Assembly: GCF_013812955.1 (NCBI RefSeq)
Contig: NZ_JACCSO010000719.1
Location: forward strand, 1 to 36,680
Reading direction: 5' to 3'
DNA length: 36,680 bases
Origin: Nannocystis sp.
GTDB taxonomy: Bacteria; Myxococcota_A; Polyangia; Nannocystales; Nannocystaceae
The translations under genes and the position numbers were made by a program. The notes beneath the pieces are model-generated. The model searched no databases, was not told the DNA's origin, and saw nothing but the letters and a program-made list of their open reading frames with translations. This document shows, piece after piece, positions 1 through 9,637 of the stretch. Position 1 is the first letter of the stretch; every line of letters starts with the position of its first letter.

Positions 1-2712
1 CTCGAGGCTCCGGCGCTCCGCGGAGTTGTCGCCTGCGCCCGCCGCAGCGCGTTGTAGGGCCTGCGCGGCGCGCTGGGCCGCCTCGAAGCTCTGCAGCGCG
101 CGGGCAGGATCGGCGGCGGCTTCGCCCTCGAGCTGCTGCAGCTGCTCGCGCGCGTCCTCGAGGGCGCGGCGAGCGTCACGGCCGAGCCGGGCGTCATTGA
201 TCGCGTCGAGCTCCTTGCGCAGCGCGGCGGCCCTCTGCGCGGCTTTTTTGGCGGTCGCGGGATCGAGGCTCTGACGCTCGGCCTGGGTGCGCCACTGTTG
301 ATGCAGCGCGCGGGTGTCACTGCGCAGACCGACCTGCTCGTCCTGCAAGCGGCTGAGCTCGCGCATCATCTCCATGCGGGCGCGCTCCTTCGGGGTGAGC
401 GGGACGTCGTCGGGGCGAGCCTCGCCGAGGCGCTGCTGCACGCTGTCCCGGAGGTCGCGCAGCTCGTCGAGGGCACCACGCGCCTGGTCGAGGGCACCGT
501 CGATGTCGCCGCGACGCAGCTGCTCGCCGACGTCCTGGTTGCGCATGCGGGCCTCGAGCGCCTGGAACGCGTCGAGGTTCAGGAACTCCTGGCCGACCTC
601 CTTGTCGAGCTTGGCCCTCGCCTCGGAGAGGCGACGCAGGTCCTCGCGGATGCGCTGCTGCAGCTGCTCGATCTCGCCGCGTACCGACTCGTCGCCGGCC
701 TTGAGCTTCTCCAGCAGGTCGACCAGCTTCTGTTGAGAGGTCTGGAGACGGGCGACCAGCTGCTCGATCTGGGCGACGACCTGCTCGTCGACGAGGTCGT
801 CGAGGCGGATGATCTCGTCCTCGAGCTGGGTGATCTGGCGGCGGTTGTGCGCCGTGAACCGGGCCAGCAACCCCGCGATCGGGCGCCGCGCCCCGCTGTC
901 GGGCGGGAGCTCGGCGTGGAGGGCGGCCTCGACGCGGTGCAGATCCATCAGCCGGCGGTGGATCGCGGTGAGCGTGGCGACGTCGCGGGCCGGCGTCAGG
1001 TTGTCGACGGAGAGCGCGTCGATCACCCCGCGAATCGCGGTCAGCAGCTGTTCGGAGGCGCTCAGGAGGTCACGGGCGGAGCGCAGCGCGGCTTGCTCGG
1101 CGGGCGGGCGGGCGACGGGGACCTCGCGCGGCGGACGGTTGGCCAGCGGGAGGTTGAAGAGGACGTCGAAGTCGTCGAGGTCGCTGTCCGCCAGTGGTAC
1201 ATCGGATGTCTGTTCGGACATGTTCCCGGGGACAGCAGCGTTCGGGTCGCCGAGCGTGGGGTCCTCGCGGATCATGCGGCGAGCCAGCAGGTCGACCGCC
1301 GCGTCGCGCAGCTGCGCCAGGCTGGCGAGGTTCTCGGCGTGCTCGCGCTCCTCGTCGCGGATCGTGAGGCGCATGCGGGCCGAGCGGGCGGCTTTGCCGG
1401 GCGGGTCGGCGAGCGGCACCAGGCCCAGGCCCGGGTCGTTGTCGCGGACCTCGATCCAGTAGCTGAGCTCGTGGCGGTCCCCGAGCGGGACGCTCGAGAG
1501 GTCCCAGGTGTAGCGGTGCTGCCAGCTGCGGGCGCCCGGCGGCGGGGGTCCAGCGTCGAGGCGGATCTCCTGCTGGGCGGGGCCCTCGAACACGAGGGTG
1601 GCCTGCGCCAACCCGAAGTCGTCGCGGGCCTTGAAGCGCAGCTCGATGCTGTCGCGCTCGCTCGGGTCGCCCTGTGAACGCGGCAAAGGGGCGAGTTCGA
1701 CCTCGGGGGGATCGTCGGGCTCGAGCTCGAGACCAAAGGCCGGAGCCGGACCGGGATCGTCGTCGGCGACGAGGCGCCAGCTGCCACCACCGCGGACCAC
1801 GAAGCTGCCGCGCCAGGTGCCGTCCACATCGGCGCTCAAGTCACTGCGCCCGGGTGGCGGCGTGGCACCGGCCTCCGGGGCGTCGAGGTCGAGGATCACG
1901 TGCAGGCCGGTGAAGGGGCGGGTCGGCGTCAGCTCGAGGTCGATACGGGTGCCGGCGAGCACACGCAGCTTGCCGCTGGGGTTGCGGACGGTCCGAGGGG
2001 GCCTGGCCGCGTACTCGGGGGCCGCGAGCGTGAGATCGAGGTTCGACCACAGCGGCTCGGGCGGGACCGGGGGTGTGCCGTCCTCCGCGGAGAAGAGGAG
2101 GGCGAGGCCGCGGACGAAGTCGCTCCGACTGGACAGCAGGGCGCTGCTCAGGGCCAGGACGGCCAGGGCCAGGGCCGGCGCCCGCAGGCGCAGGGGCGGC
2201 GCGGCGAGCCCGGGATCGCAGCCACGGATCCGTGCGCCGATCCCGAGGACGTAGGCCATGGCGAGGTCACGTGAGCCCGCCGTGCCTGGCAGGACCGCGT
2301 CGCCGGGGCGAGGATGAATGGACTGGTCGAGCTCCGCGGCCCCGAGGATCTCCCAGCGAAGCGCGAGGTCGGCCGCTTTCAGGGCGCCCGCCGGGTCTTC
2401 ATGGGTGGACCGAGGCGTGAGCGGTCCGCGGTTTTGGGCTATGGTAAGCGCCGTCCGATGCCGTGTTCCACCCAGCCGTCGCGCCCGCCGCAGCGCTCGC
2501 AGGAGCAGCCCCGCCGAGGCAAAACCCAAGGCGCCGAGCAGCAGCGGCGCGAGCCAATCTCCGCGCAGCGTCGCACCAGCCGCAGCGGCCGCGACGATCG
2601 TCCCGGCGCCACCGGCGACCAAAGCCCACAGGCCGGCAGTCACCAGCTCCCGTCGTTTGGTGACGGCAGCGGTCGCGGCGAGGAAGTCGTCCAGTGGGGC
2701 CTTCACGCGCAT
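1..2712 (-). CDS. DUF4175-like large coiled-coil membrane protein (3' end beyond the left window edge)
   Basis: Reverse-strand frame from ATG at 2712 is open to base 1 (904 codons): MRVKAPLDDFLAATAAVTKRRELV..., N-terminal TM segments, then a long Glu/Arg/Gln-rich coiled coil (LVARLQTSQQKLVDLLEKLKAGDESVRGEIEQLQQRIREDLRRLSEARAKLDKEVG). It has no stop in the window, so it is missing from the ORF track. Confidence 0.75.
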   Translation of the reverse strand, partial: MRVKAPLDDFLAATAAVTKRRELVTAGLWALVAGGAGTIVAAAAAGATLRGDWLAPLLLGALGFASAGLLLRALRRARRLGGTRHRTALTIAQNRGPLTPRSTHEDPAGALKAADLALRWEILGAAELDQSIHPRPGDAVLPGTAGSRDLAMAYVLGIGARIRGCDPGLAAPPLRLRAPALALAVLALSSALLSSRSDFVRGLALLFSAEDGTPPVPPEPLWSNLDLTLAAPEYAARPPRTVRNPSGKLRVLAGTRIDLELTPTRPFTGLHVILDLDAPEAGATPPPGRSDLSADVDGTWRGSFVVRGGGSWRLVADDDPGPAPAFGLELEPDDPPEVELAPLPRSQGDPSERDSIELRFKARDDFGLAQATLVFEGPAQQEIRLDAGPPPPGARSWQHRYTWDLSSVPLGDRHELSYWIEVRDNDPGLGLVPLADPPGKAARSARMRLTIRDEEREHAENLASLAQLRDAAVDLLARRMIREDPTLGDPNAAVPGNMSEQTSDVPLADSDLDDFDVLFNLPLANRPPREVPVARPPAEQAALRSARDLLSASEQLLTAIRGVIDALSVDNLTPARDVATLTAIHRRLMDLHRVEAALHAELPPDSGARRPIAGLLARFTAHNRRQITQLEDEIIRLDDLVDEQVVAQIEQLVARLQTSQQKLVDLLEKLKAGDESVRGEIEQLQQRIREDLRRLSEARAKLDKEVGQEFLNLDAFQALEARMRNQDVGEQLRRGDIDGALDQARGALDELRDLRDSVQQRLGEARPDDVPLTPKERARMEMMRELSRLQDEQVGLRSDTRALHQQWRTQAERQSLDPATAKKAAQRAAALRKELDAINDARLGRDARRALEDAREQLQQLEGEAAADPARALQSFEAAQRAAQALQRAAAGAGDNSAERRSLE

Positions 2713-2876
2713 GCGCCGAAGTCCGGTATATCCGCCGTGCGGGCCAGCGTCACTGTCTGCTCGTCGATTCCCCGCGGGGCGTCTGGGTTCACGTCCCTGG
2801 CTTCGCTTCCTCTCAACGCGCGCTCGATGCGCCCTGAATAGAGCGGGCATGCGCCCGTCGAAGGACAACTTTTAAC

Positions 2877-3545
2877 GTGGTTTCCCCAGAAGCCGACGAC
2901 CAAACCCTGGTCGCAGCCTGTCGACTCGGCGATCGACAGGCGTTCAAGAGCCTGATGCAGCGCTACCAGCGCAAGGTCTATTCCGTGGCGTATGGGTTCC
3001 TGCGCAACCAAGAGGATGCTCTCGACGTGGTCCAGGAGAGCTTCATCAAGGTGCACCGGTACCTGGGAAACTTCGAGGGTAACTCGAGTTTCTACACCTG
3101 GCTGTACCGGATCGTGACCAACCTGTGCATCGACCACATTCGCAAGAACAAGCGCCATCGTGAGCTCGAGTTCGACGACGGTTTGCGCCACGACGGCGAG
3201 GATGGCGGCATGTCCGCGCTTCCGCTCTCGAGCCTGGGCGATCCAGCCCAGGTGCTCCAGCGCCGGGAGATCCTCGATGCGGTGCAAGACGGCCTGCAGT
3301 ACCTCAGCGAGAAGCACCGGGCCGTGATCATCATGCGAGAGCTCCAGGGGATGTCCTACGAGGAGATGGCCCAGGCGATGACGTGCTCGAAGGGCACGAT
3401 CATGAGCCGGCTGTTCCACGCCCGGCGCAACATGCAAAAGCTCCTGACCGAGCGGCTCGGGTATGTACCCAGCCCGCTCGCGGACGAGACCGGTGAAGAT
3501 CGTGACGCCAGCAGCGTCGCTACACCTGGGGCGGTGCTGTCATGA
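2877..3545 (+). CDS. ECF (RpoE-type) RNA polymerase sigma factor
   Basis: 222 aa with region 2 ([53 protein letters not shown]) and region 4 ([45 protein letters not shown]). GTG start. Confidence 0.95.
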   Translation: MVSPEADDQTLVAACRLGDRQAFKSLMQRYQRKVYSVAYGFLRNQEDALDVVQESFIKVHRYLGNFEGNSSFYTWLYRIVTNLCIDHIRKNKRHRELEFDDGLRHDGEDGGMSALPLSSLGDPAQVLQRREILDAVQDGLQYLSEKHRAVIIMRELQGMSYEEMAQAMTCSKGTIMSRLFHARRNMQKLLTERLGYVPSPLADETGEDRDASSVATPGAVLS

Positions 3546-4249
3546 CGACCAGAGAGATCAGCGAGCAACAGCTCAGCGCTTACTTCGACGGCGAACTGTC
3601 GCCAGCCGAGCGGGCAGAGGTCGAGCAGTGGCTCGCCCACGACACCGGAACGGAGAGCGCCGGGTCATCAGCATCATCTGCATCGTCTGGATCGTCCAGG
3701 CCATCCGGACGCGCCGTGCTCGCCGAGTTCGGGCTGATGCGCGACGCGCTCGGTGCCAGCCTGAACGCCGAGGCCGCCCGGGTGCCCGAGGCCCGCTTCG
3801 AGCAGATCTGGGACGAGATCGATCGGGCCCTCGACCGTGACACTGCGGCGCACCAGCCGTCGGCGCCGAGCCCGTCGCTGTGGGCGCGGGCTCTCGGGAT
3901 GCTCCGGCCGGTGTGGATCCCGGTCGCGGCGACCGCCGGCGTCGCTGCGGTGCTGATCGCGGTGGTCAACGGAGGCGTGGTACCGACCGATGAAACGGGC
4001 ACGAATACCGTCGAGCTCGTCGCGTCAAAGCCCGAGCCGCTGCCCGCGGTCGCTCCGGCGCCGGTCCACGTGGCCGCCGCCGAGGTGGAGCTGATGTTCC
4101 CGGAGCCCGACATGCGTGAGGCGGAGATCGAGCGCATCGAGTTCAGCGGCAAGCAGGGCCGCATCGGCACCATCGAGGGCAAGCGTGGCACCACGACGGT
4201 CATCTGGGTGTCCGACGAGGACGCCGGGGCCGGTGAGCGTTCGCTCTGA
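3542..4249 (+). CDS. Anti-sigma factor, single TM, lacking a zinc-finger motif
   Basis: ATGA overlap with the sigma gene; N-terminus [27 protein letters not shown] is typical of an anti-sigma domain; TM segment [19 protein letters not shown]; no cysteine in the protein. Confidence 0.8.
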   Translation: MTTREISEQQLSAYFDGELSPAERAEVEQWLAHDTGTESAGSSASSASSGSSRPSGRAVLAEFGLMRDALGASLNAEAARVPEARFEQIWDEIDRALDRDTAAHQPSAPSPSLWARALGMLRPVWIPVAATAGVAAVLIAVVNGGVVPTDETGTNTVELVASKPEPLPAVAPAPVHVAAAEVELMFPEPDMREAEIERIEFSGKQGRIGTIEGKRGTTTVIWVSDEDAGAGERSL

Positions 4250-4279
4250 GTTTCGATAATGCAAGTTACGCAGCACTAG

Positions 4280-4789
4280 ATGAGGCACACGACCATGACA
4301 CCGCGGATCCTCGCTTCAGCCTTCACGGCCCTCCTCCTCCCGGCCACCATCCTCGGTGGCCTGTCGCTCGCGTCCGCCGAGGTTCGTGCCGAGGTCAAGG
4401 CGGTCGCCTGTAAGGTGACGGTCTTCCTCGCCACGAAGGATGGGGACGGTAGCATCTCCCCGGAGCTCAAGTTCCTCGAGGAGCAGCTGCGAGATGACCA
4501 GTTCGCGGCGTTCAAGGGCTTTCGCCTGCTCGAGGCCAAGACCCTCAAGCTCGGCCTCGACAAGCCGTCGGTCGCGGCGCTGCAGTCCGGCTTCCAGCTG
4601 CGGCTCAACCTCCTCGGTGAGGAGGCGAGCAAGCTCAAGCTGCACGCGAACTTGATGGCGCCCGATCGCGACAAGCCGCTCGTCGACACTGCGTACAAGA
4701 TCGACAACAACGGTCTGTTGCTGGTCGGCGGTGTGCGGCACCTCGATGGCAAGGTGTTCTTCGCGATCCAGTGCCGCGGCGAGACCTGA
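4280..4789 (+). CDS. Hypothetical secreted protein
   Basis: 169 aa with Sec-type signal (ILASAFTALLLPATILGGLSLASAEVRA); co-directional with the sigma/anti-sigma pair; followed by a terminator hairpin. Confidence 0.65.
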   Translation: MRHTTMTPRILASAFTALLLPATILGGLSLASAEVRAEVKAVACKVTVFLATKDGDGSISPELKFLEEQLRDDQFAAFKGFRLLEAKTLKLGLDKPSVAALQSGFQLRLNLLGEEASKLKLHANLMAPDRDKPLVDTAYKIDNNGLLLVGGVRHLDGKVFFAIQCRGET

Positions 4790-4816
4790 AGCGAGCGCCA
4801 GGCGAAGGCGAGAGGA

Positions 4817-4845
4817 GGCCCGGGACTTTTGCCCCGGGCCTTTTT
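4817..4845 (+). terminator. Rho-independent terminator
   Basis: GGCCCGGG-ACTTTTGC-CCCGGGCC-TTTTT: perfect 8-bp GC stem plus 5-T tract, 28 nt after the stop at 4789. Confidence 0.85.
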
Positions 4846-4971
4846 GCGTCGCTGTTTTGCGGAGGCTCCTGGGCGGCGGAGGCGCGGGCGCGCTCTTGAC
4901 CGGCGATTTGCGAGAGGGGGCTCGCGGCGTTACTCTGTGCCGCCGTTTCGCCGCGCAGGCCAAGCCGTCTC

Positions 4972-7377
4972 ATGTCGACCCCTGCCTCTCCAGCGAGAAC
5001 GCGAAGCCGCTGGCGCCTCGCCCTGATCCTCTTCGGCGGGACCGTGCTGCTGGCAGGCGGCATCGTGGCCAGCTACCCGGTGTGGGCCGACTCCTTCGTG
5101 CAGGCCAAGGTGACCGAGCGTTTGCATCGCTTGACCGGCGCCACGGTCGAGATGGAGGCCTTCGAGCTCGAGTACAGCTCGGTGACGATGCGAGGCGTGG
5201 TCCTGACGATCGATCCGCAGACGTCGATCCGCCTGGATCGTGTCGACGTGGAGATCAACCGTGAGCTGCTCTGGTCCGGCAAGGTGATCATCACCTCGGT
5301 CGAGGCCACCGGCGGCGCGGTCCGGGGCGACATCGAGGTGTTCAGGGCCCGGTTCGCCGAGGCCCGCGCAAAGACGAAGAGCTCCGAGAGCAGCGGAGGC
5401 GGACGGATCCGGGCCATACCGGATCGAGCTGCGGTTCAGGGCATCACCCTCGACCTCACACGCCCGGTCGGCGAGCACACGGCCCATCTGCTCGCCCGCG
5501 CCGACGTCGACGTCAGACTGGTCCAGGGCAAAGCGACGCTGACCTTGAGCCAGGTCGAGGCCTCGCTCGGCGAGCGCGCGCTGCGAGCCGCGAGTGTGTC
5601 GACGACAATGACGCGAGTGCCCGGCCAGCTCGCGTTTGCGCTCGAGTTCCCGATCAGCGTCCAGATCGAGGGCGGCGCGACGGCCCTGACCCCACAGATC
5701 GCCATGGCGGACGTCTCGGGCAGCGTACGCATCGCCGACGTCGCGTTCAGCGAGGTAGGGGTCGATCTGGCCGGCGGTTTTTCGGACGAGCCACGTGCGC
5801 CGGCTCGGGCGGCAGCCGACCCCACGGTATCGGAGGACAGCCCGCCGCTGTGGACACTCAAGGGCAGCGCGGCGCGTGACCTGTCCTCCGGGACCATCGA
5901 CCTGACGATGGCGGCCTTCAAGCTCGGACGGATCCCCGCCGTGCTCGCCCAGTTGCCGGTGGTTCGGTCCGAGGACGCGACGGTGGGCGGCGATCTGCAG
6001 GTCGCCTTCTCCGGAGGCAAGGCGCTGGTCGAGGGGGACCTCGCGCTCGCCGGCCTGAACATCGACCACCCGTTGTTGGCGCGCCAGCCGGTGCTCGGCC
6101 TCGGCTTCAACTTCGACTTCAGCGCCGAGATCGACCCGGCCCAGCGGCGGGTGACGATCTCCGCGGCGACGTTGAGGCGCGGTGGCCTCGAGGTCGACGT
6201 CGACGGCGAGTTCGTGCACCCCGAGGACCCGGCGCTGCGAAAGTATCGCCTGCACCTCGCGGTGCCGAAGGTCGCCTGTCAGGAGGTCATCAAGGCGATC
6301 CCCGCCGAGCTGGCGCCGAGCCTGGTGGGCTTCGAGCTCAAGGGGGACTTCGAGCTCGACTTGCAGGCCAACATCGACTTCTCGGACCTCGAGAAGCTGG
6401 CGCTCACGGGCCGGATCGAGAAGGACAAGTGCAAGGCAGTGAAGACGCCGGCGCTGGTCGCAGCGAGCCGCCTGAACGGGGCTTTCACCCACCGCGTGAC
6501 CATGCGTGACGGCTCACAGCGGACCGTCGATCTCAGCGAGGGCTCGGGCAGCTTCACGGCGCTCGACCAGATCTCGCCGTACATGGTCGCCGCGGTGATG
6601 ACCACCGAGGACGGCGGCTTCTGGCGCCACAAGGGCTTCCTCACCTCGCAGTTTCAGGCGGCCCTCAAGAGCAACCTCGAGGCGGGGAAGATCCGGCTCG
6701 GCGCGTCGACCATCACCATGCAGATGGTCAAGAACGTGCTCCTGGCACACGAGCGCACGCTTTCGCGCAAGCTGCAGGAGCTGATCTTGACCTGGTACGT
6801 CGAGCAGTCGCTGAGCAAGCAGCGGATCATGGAGATCTATCTCAACGTGATCGAATTCGGCCCCGGCATTTATGGGGTCACGCGTGGCGCCTCGCACTAC
6901 TTCGGCAAGACGCCGGCCGAGCTCACGCCGCCCGAGGCAGTCTATCTCGCGCTGATGCTCCCGAGCCCGGTCCGCCGGCACGTGAACTACTGCGAGGGCG
7001 CACTGACGCCGGCGTTTCAGGTGAAAATGAAGCGCTTGCTGGCGATCATGCAAAACCGCGGGCGCCTCGATCCGGAGACCTACGAGGTCTGGAAGGACGG
7101 TGTCATCGTCTTCGACCCGACCGACCTGCCCTCCAGGAAGGAGTGCCTCGCGGAGATCCAGCGGCTGCTCGCGGCCTCGTCGCAGCAGCGCTCGCTCTCG
7201 GGGCTGCTCGACGACAGCGGACCCGATGACGAGTCCCTGCCGCTGACCGCGGACGAGGTCGTCGATGCGGGGCGCGCTGGCAAGAAGAAGGGCAAGGCCG
7301 CGGACGGCTTCGACGCGGCCGCGCTCGAGGCCCTCGGTGGCGACGATCCGTTCCTCCAGGCGGGAGAGGTCCCGTGA
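4972..7377 (+). CDS. AsmA-like N-terminal region fused to a GT51 peptidoglycan glycosyltransferase domain, no transpeptidase domain
   Basis: 801 aa. Residues ~1-500 look AsmA-like (VTERLHRLTGATVEMEAFELEYSSVTMRGVVLTI...). C-terminal third carries GT51 motifs EDGGFWRHKGF, ASTITMQMVKNVLL, RKLQELILTWYVEQSLSKQRIMEIYLNVIEFG, YFGKTPAELTPPEAVYLALMLPSP. No SxxK/KTG transpeptidase motifs. Confidence 0.85.
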   Translation: MSTPASPARTRSRWRLALILFGGTVLLAGGIVASYPVWADSFVQAKVTERLHRLTGATVEMEAFELEYSSVTMRGVVLTIDPQTSIRLDRVDVEINRELLWSGKVIITSVEATGGAVRGDIEVFRARFAEARAKTKSSESSGGGRIRAIPDRAAVQGITLDLTRPVGEHTAHLLARADVDVRLVQGKATLTLSQVEASLGERALRAASVSTTMTRVPGQLAFALEFPISVQIEGGATALTPQIAMADVSGSVRIADVAFSEVGVDLAGGFSDEPRAPARAAADPTVSEDSPPLWTLKGSAARDLSSGTIDLTMAAFKLGRIPAVLAQLPVVRSEDATVGGDLQVAFSGGKALVEGDLALAGLNIDHPLLARQPVLGLGFNFDFSAEIDPAQRRVTISAATLRRGGLEVDVDGEFVHPEDPALRKYRLHLAVPKVACQEVIKAIPAELAPSLVGFELKGDFELDLQANIDFSDLEKLALTGRIEKDKCKAVKTPALVAASRLNGAFTHRVTMRDGSQRTVDLSEGSGSFTALDQISPYMVAAVMTTEDGGFWRHKGFLTSQFQAALKSNLEAGKIRLGASTITMQMVKNVLLAHERTLSRKLQELILTWYVEQSLSKQRIMEIYLNVIEFGPGIYGVTRGASHYFGKTPAELTPPEAVYLALMLPSPVRRHVNYCEGALTPAFQVKMKRLLAIMQNRGRLDPETYEVWKDGVIVFDPTDLPSRKECLAEIQRLLAASSQQRSLSGLLDDSGPDDESLPLTADEVVDAGRAGKKKGKAADGFDAAALEALGGDDPFLQAGEVP

Positions 7378-8858
7378 GCGCCCGCGTTGGCTGCTTCAGC
7401 CTCGTTTGCATCGCATGCATCGTGGCTCTCGGGTCAGCCACAGCGCGTGCGCAGGAGGTCCTGATCGAGGCCGACGCGAGCCCGCGCGAGCCAGAATTTC
7501 GTGGGCGCAAGGTCCACGGCGACATCCGCTTCGGTGCCGGCTTCGGCTTCATCGTCGAGGACCCGACGGCGAGCCTCGAGCCCTCGCTCGGCCTCGATTT
7601 TCGCGACATCGCACCGGTGCAGGTGCGGATCGGCGGGCCGGTGCGCCTGCGGATCTACGACCGCGATCCCGAGCAAGGTCCGGTGCTGCGCGGCACCGAC
7701 TGGGACGAGGCCGGCGACTACCTGGCGATCCTTCAGCAGCTCTCCTATAACGGCGACTATGTGTTCGGTCTGCAGGGCCGGGCGATGATCGACCTGCGCG
7801 TGGGCAACCTCGGTCGTGTGCACGTCGGCCACGGCAGCATCGTGCACGGCTATGCCAACAGCCTCGATCTCGATCGTCGGCGCACCGGCATCGACCTCGA
7901 CGCGCGGGTCGAGGGCGCGCTGCTCCAGCAGCCCGCGGGCGCCGAGCTGGCCTTCGTCGTCGGCGACCTCGCCGGCCAGCAACTCTTCGGCACGCGGGTG
8001 GGCGCCGACTGGGCCGGCGCAGGCGTCGGCTTCTCGGTGTTCGGTGACCCGCTGGCCCCGCGTGCGCTGCAAGCCGGGGCCGGCAATGGTGTGCTGGTCG
8101 ACAGTCGCAACCGCCTCGCATCGCAGGGGGACCGCGGCGCCACGGCGCTCGGCCTCGATTTCAGCTACCGGTGGACCGACCGCTGGCGCTATCTGGTCGT
8201 GCCGTACCTCGACTTGAACCTGATGCCGGGCCTCGGCAAGGGCATGCACCTCGGCGTCGACACAGAGTTCACGCTCGGCCGGCGCCGCGCCGTCCGCCTC
8301 GGCGTGGTCGGTGAACTGACGGTCGGTGATCGCGGCTACGATCCGACCTACTTCGACGTGTTCTACATGGCGCAGCGGATGCAGGGGACCTTCCTGGCGT
8401 ACCCCGGGGACGCACCGCCGGGCTTCTCCACCGATGCGCTGACGAAGTACGGCTTTGTCCAGGCCAACGACCTCGGCGGTGCAGGCGGTTATGGGGCGCT
8501 GCGCTTCTCGCACGAGGAGGGCGCGTTCGTGGAGATGGGCTACCGGTATCGTCCGGGTCCGCTCGGTCACACCTGGGAGACGCGGGTCGGCGTCGATCTC
8601 GAGGTCGTGCAGCTGTCCGTGCTGGCGGCGCACAAGGGTGCGCTGGGCTTCAACATCGTCGAGCCGGCGGGCACGCTGGCGCGCCTCGACCTCAACGTGC
8701 CGATCAATCCTTACCTCGATGTCACCGCCCAGGCCGGGTGGCAGCCGGTGGTCCGACGCGCGCCGGGCGAGAGCGCGGCGGCGCGGCAGCCCTCGTCCGG
8801 CTTCGTCGGCGGCGGCGGCTTGATCTTGCTCGGTGTCGCTGGACGCTTCGGTTGGTGA
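7374..8858 (+). CDS. Putative outer-membrane beta-barrel-like protein
   Basis: GTG start overlapping the previous stop (GTGA at 7374); signal peptide (VCIACIVALGSATARAQ); alternating amphipathic strands, C-terminal GLILLGVAGRFGW ending in an aromatic residue. Confidence 0.6.
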   Translation: MSARVGCFSLVCIACIVALGSATARAQEVLIEADASPREPEFRGRKVHGDIRFGAGFGFIVEDPTASLEPSLGLDFRDIAPVQVRIGGPVRLRIYDRDPEQGPVLRGTDWDEAGDYLAILQQLSYNGDYVFGLQGRAMIDLRVGNLGRVHVGHGSIVHGYANSLDLDRRRTGIDLDARVEGALLQQPAGAELAFVVGDLAGQQLFGTRVGADWAGAGVGFSVFGDPLAPRALQAGAGNGVLVDSRNRLASQGDRGATALGLDFSYRWTDRWRYLVVPYLDLNLMPGLGKGMHLGVDTEFTLGRRRAVRLGVVGELTVGDRGYDPTYFDVFYMAQRMQGTFLAYPGDAPPGFSTDALTKYGFVQANDLGGAGGYGALRFSHEEGAFVEMGYRYRPGPLGHTWETRVGVDLEVVQLSVLAAHKGALGFNIVEPAGTLARLDLNVPINPYLDVTAQAGWQPVVRRAPGESAAARQPSSGFVGGGGLILLGVAGRFGW

Positions 8859-8863
8859 CCTCG

Positions 8864-9637
8864 ATGCCAGGAACGATCGGACAGGTCCCGGAGGACAGCC
8901 GACCGCCGCCACGCGGACTGATGGACACCGCCGAGTTCGCGGCCGTGGTCGCTACACGTGGCGCCGAGGTCGTCGCGGCCCGGCTCGCGCCGTTCTTGAC
9001 CGTGGCCCGGCGCGCGCGCATCGAGGCGGTGCTGCGCGCTCGCGTCGCCTCGCTGCAGGTGGCGATCGAGGACCCGCAAGATCCACACAACGTGGCCGCG
9101 GTGGTCCGTAGCGCCGAGGCGCTCGGAGTCGGCGCCGTGCACGTGATCGGCGGGCGGGCGAGCGGCCTGCTGTCGCGCAAGGTCACCCGCGGGACCTTTT
9201 ATTGGGCGGACATTCGTCACCACGCCGGCTGGGACGATTTTCGCGCCGGCCTGCCCGCGGGAATGCAGCTGGCCGGCGCCTGCGTCGATCCGGGGACCGT
9301 GGAGCTCGCCGTCGTACCCGTCGATCGACCGCTGTGTTTGCTGTTCGGCAACGAGCAGTCGGGGCTGTCGGCGCGGGCGCGAGCGGCCTGCACGCTGCAC
9401 TTTCGCATTCCCATGGCGGGCATGGCCGAGAGCCTCAATCTCTCGGTCGCCGCAGGGATCACGATGTACACGCTGCTCGAGCGGCGCAGGGCGCTGCTGG
9501 GCGGCGCGGGCGACCTCCCGGACCAGGAATTGGCCGGGCAGCGCGCACGCTGGTACGCCAAGGCCATCGATCCGCGGCTGGTCCGGCGCGCGCTCGAGAT
9601 CGCTGGTGAGCGGACCGAGGAAGAGAGCTCATCATGA
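8864..9637 (+). CDS. SpoU/TrmH-family RNA 2'-O-methyltransferase
   Basis: MPGTIGQVPEDS...; SpoU motifs DPQDPHNVAAVVRSAEALGVGAVHVIGG, LLFGNEQSGLS, FRIPMAGMAESLNLSVAAGITMYTLLE. The ORF track start at 8738 is upstream read-through; ATG 8864 (or GTG 8855, overlapping the previous stop) is more likely. Confidence 0.9.
   Translation: MPGTIGQVPEDSRPPPRGLMDTAEFAAVVATRGAEVVAARLAPFLTVARRARIEAVLRARVASLQVAIEDPQDPHNVAAVVRSAEALGVGAVHVIGGRASGLLSRKVTRGTFYWADIRHHAGWDDFRAGLPAGMQLAGACVDPGTVELAVVPVDRPLCLLFGNEQSGLSARARAACTLHFRIPMAGMAESLNLSVAAGITMYTLLERRRALLGGAGDLPDQELAGQRARWYAKAIDPRLVRRALEIAGERTEEESSS

Noticed and set aside
298-1677. 459-aa + strand ORF
   Set aside because: Antisense shadow of the DUF4175-like minus-strand gene, whose frame is open across 1-2712; low-complexity Glu/Leu/Val/Arg translation typical of reverse-complemented high-GC codons.
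4930-6492. 520-aa minus-strand ORF
   Set aside because: Antisense to the AsmA-GT51 gene; no recognisable domain.
7434-8912. 492-aa minus-strand ORF
   Set aside because: Antisense shadow of the outer-membrane-like gene.
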